Assembly: GCA_947632345.1 (NCBI GenBank)
Contig: CANROW010000015.1
Location: 1 to 32,718, forward strand
Reading direction: 5' to 3'
From: an uncultured Bacilli bacterium
GTDB lineage: Bacteria; Bacillota_I; Bacilli_A; RF39; UBA660
DNA length: 32,718 bases
A program made the translations under genes and the position numbers. Positions 32,601 to 32,718 of the stretch are shown one piece after another. Each line of letters opens with the position of its first letter. The stretch's first letter is position 1. The notes under the pieces were generated by a model. That model saw nothing but the letters and a program-made list of their open reading frames with translations. It was not told the DNA's origin and did no database searches.

Positions 32601-32718
32601 ATTATATTTATCGTAGTGTTGACATAGGCGATCCATTTCCAGGAAGAGAACCAGGACAAAACTGGGCAGGAAAAGTTGGCTATATAACTAAAGAAAATGA
32701 TTCGACAAGTAAATATTA
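29645..32718 (+). CDS. Giant secreted cysteine-rich surface protein (partial, runs off window)
   Basis: Open from the ATG at 29645 to the window end: 1024 codons without a stop, and absent from the ORF track for that reason. AGGTGAT precedes the ATG. Residues 1-23 are a signal peptide ending L-A-L-A. Residues about 24-360 form a non-repetitive domain (V-Y-G-L-T-Y-K-D-Y, T-F-H-Y-P-L-N-V-L). Two 36-residue six-cysteine repeats lie at 368-403 and 424-459, with an 11-Asp run (409-419) between them. A mid region (about 465-835) looks beta-sandwich-like with paired Cys. Three C-x3-C-x14-16-C-x3-4-C repeats lie at 838-862, 899-923 and 938-963. A Pro/Gly/Thr linker and Y-I-Y-R-S-V-D-I-G-D-P-F-P-G-R follow. 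Probably an adhesin or surface-layer-type protein (inference). Confidence 0.88.
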   Translation, partial: MNFRKIMVIILIVVVSIPYLALASDICPGSELTDDSSNSQFKNDPSSGGASCTPGNQVCLWNWNDDKSGSKRGVRIQIYKYTGDGDPAKMNSGNLQLIGKGVDIWTTNKLGNDKYMFSSPSTPNLFVKASCQDPNGSSRNGSNNYAKYYGTGSYDLRRVYGLTYKDYKSGSYGKVIYDSALETAFDNGKVLDYLVQYSSSTNKKLQGGWLKEAVFDKLAANDTKSIDELKTLFHLTDSDIQDIRDNVEYYYITAEVLYTFYISGNNTSYHQKQGNQYFGTISEGAFFETFHYPLNVLQSQAAGKVVGNSYLIKPKNEKVSKFSTNFWSSGKNVENYVWPTVCNAAYGYAVFHVSLICEDNRCDEPTNCTDYEECGKYVEGSDERKDCARKFCKSDKSVCYKSCYKNSGDDDDDDDDDDDRTKSCTDTDQCGMYADGSTERRVCAVSWCADGDDACVNSCSKITSPSCDSIYKDSSGNRVCTTYKTSSGATTSSSIGATTPVTCKESIGISDGFYTDDAELSTKTCYDGGVSSDILKYNYYKIDCTETLKLTELPTERNVLLSNTNKTGSLYVGYSMYSNKTCELYYATNAGTWTKDINASRLKNDREIIKDIADGASSPSGLTAEQKDRLKKNASSLLKLLDNVESLSKSGPEGLENVTKVDDGISNVTIKYLGDDVTKVEKTTLTLEPVSCASSTSDAIETACDGKTTPKTEELCDDIKVNITNNNTSGKYSKYVYYALPSGYIESMTSKTGSVYRDGTTDGNASDCRNAVTASKGLCIEWDNQWVFDPLTGSISMDDYNKVTESGGFELSISGFGSCKQFSYKMSCGYRYQDQDACKDACSSIDKDKEKEKYEQCLNNNCGCLSYCGSNKFCQQMYCPTECEACDKDDDKIPDCSTCQEDCEVASGDKKSEKYLTCLYDDCCSASCTTDKCRNTCCETACAKKKDVLGWGKEEYEACLKTCPPPTGIPTTPPGGTTTTSPGGIDYIYRSVDIGDPFPGREPGQNWAGKVGYITKENDSTSKY
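30746..31021 (+). repeat. Two six-cysteine repeats flanking a poly-Asp run
   Basis: Encoded repeats at 30746-30853 and 30914-31021 share the exact spacing C-x5-C-x12-C-x4-C-x6-C-x3-C and the consensus C-T-D-x3-C-G-x-Y-x2-G-S-x-E-R-x2-C-A. Eleven GAY codons (30869-30901) encode the aspartate run between them. Confidence 0.85.
32156..32533 (+). repeat. Three C-x3-C...C-x3-4-C helical-hairpin-like repeats
   Basis: Encoded segments at 32156-32230, 32339-32413 and 32456-32533. Each has C-x3-C, 14-16 mostly charged residues with an E-K-Y or E-E-Y motif before the third Cys, then C-x3-4-C. The first two have identical spacing and length (25 residues); the third is 26. Confidence 0.75.

Noticed and set aside
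29645-32718. Thioester-domain adhesin or LPXTG protein
   Set aside because: I looked for the Cys-Gln thioester signatures in the N-terminal domain and saw none that align; the C-terminus is outside the window, so a sorting signal cannot be judged.
1-32718. CRISPR array, IS element, prophage or riboswitch
   Set aside because: No regularly spaced direct repeats, transposase or integrase motifs, phage structural genes or conserved riboswitch cores were seen; all intergenic gaps are shorter than 300 bases.
1-32718. Mollicute genetic code (TGA as Trp)
   Set aside because: TGA terminates several clear genes such as trmL, and Trp positions in conserved motifs (for example WCGPC) are TGG.

Overview
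The window is low-GC, gene-dense DNA with Gram-positive signals throughout: strong AGGAGG-type ribosome binding sites, TTGACA-N17-TATAAT promoters and hairpin-plus-T-tract terminators. TGA is used as a stop (for example the trmL gene) and tryptophan is TGG, so the standard bacterial code applies. An alanine racemase and an NlpC/P60 wall hydrolase imply peptidoglycan, so this is not a wall-less mollicute. The best guess is a low-GC Bacillota chromosome, perhaps an Erysipelotrichia/RF39-like gut lineage. That placement is inference. The longest stretch without a gene is about 270 bases (10199-10465), and it is described below.

Layout. 1-3210: a membrane protein of unknown role (minus strand), an HhH-GPD glycosylase-like protein with an ASCH-domain protein just downstream, and a stand-alone DHH-DHHA1 phosphoesterase resembling the GdpP catalytic core. 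3279-5910: a csoR-copA copper efflux operon with a palindromic operator inside its promoter. 5984-10198: an unknown protein, a DUF2975 / YozG-type HTH / DUF4173 membrane module, and an SH3-NlpC/P60 hydrolase. 10408-11924: an AbiEi/AbiEii type IV toxin-antitoxin pair under a promoter flanked by a long inverted repeat, placed directly upstream of trxB-trxA. 13234-20034: alanine racemase, two small DedA/multidrug-export-like membrane proteins, two GT-C-like polytopic proteins and an FAD oxidoreductase with a Rieske tail. 20112-23873: typA, a membrane-anchored thioredoxin-like protein, trmL, tRNA-Ala(UGC) and a histidine phosphatase. 23986-28827: an unknown protein with two palindromes around its promoter, an EEP-family phosphoesterase, a polyprenyl synthetase with an extra N-terminal region, a pentapeptide-repeat protein and a diacylglycerol-kinase-like lipid kinase.

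28863 to the end is the most unusual part. It is a two-gene secreted module with its own promoter: a signal-peptide protein with a C-terminal membrane anchor, followed 10 bp later by a giant secreted cysteine-rich protein that runs off the window. The giant protein has at least 1024 codons and is missing from the ORF track because no stop codon is reached. It carries two identically spaced six-cysteine repeats separated by an eleven-aspartate run, and three C-x3-C / C-x3-4-C repeats that look like disulfide-stapled helical hairpins. I think this is the best candidate for undescribed biology here, with the AbiE promoter architecture second.

All motif readings, counts and spacings were made by eye from the sequence. 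No database search was run.
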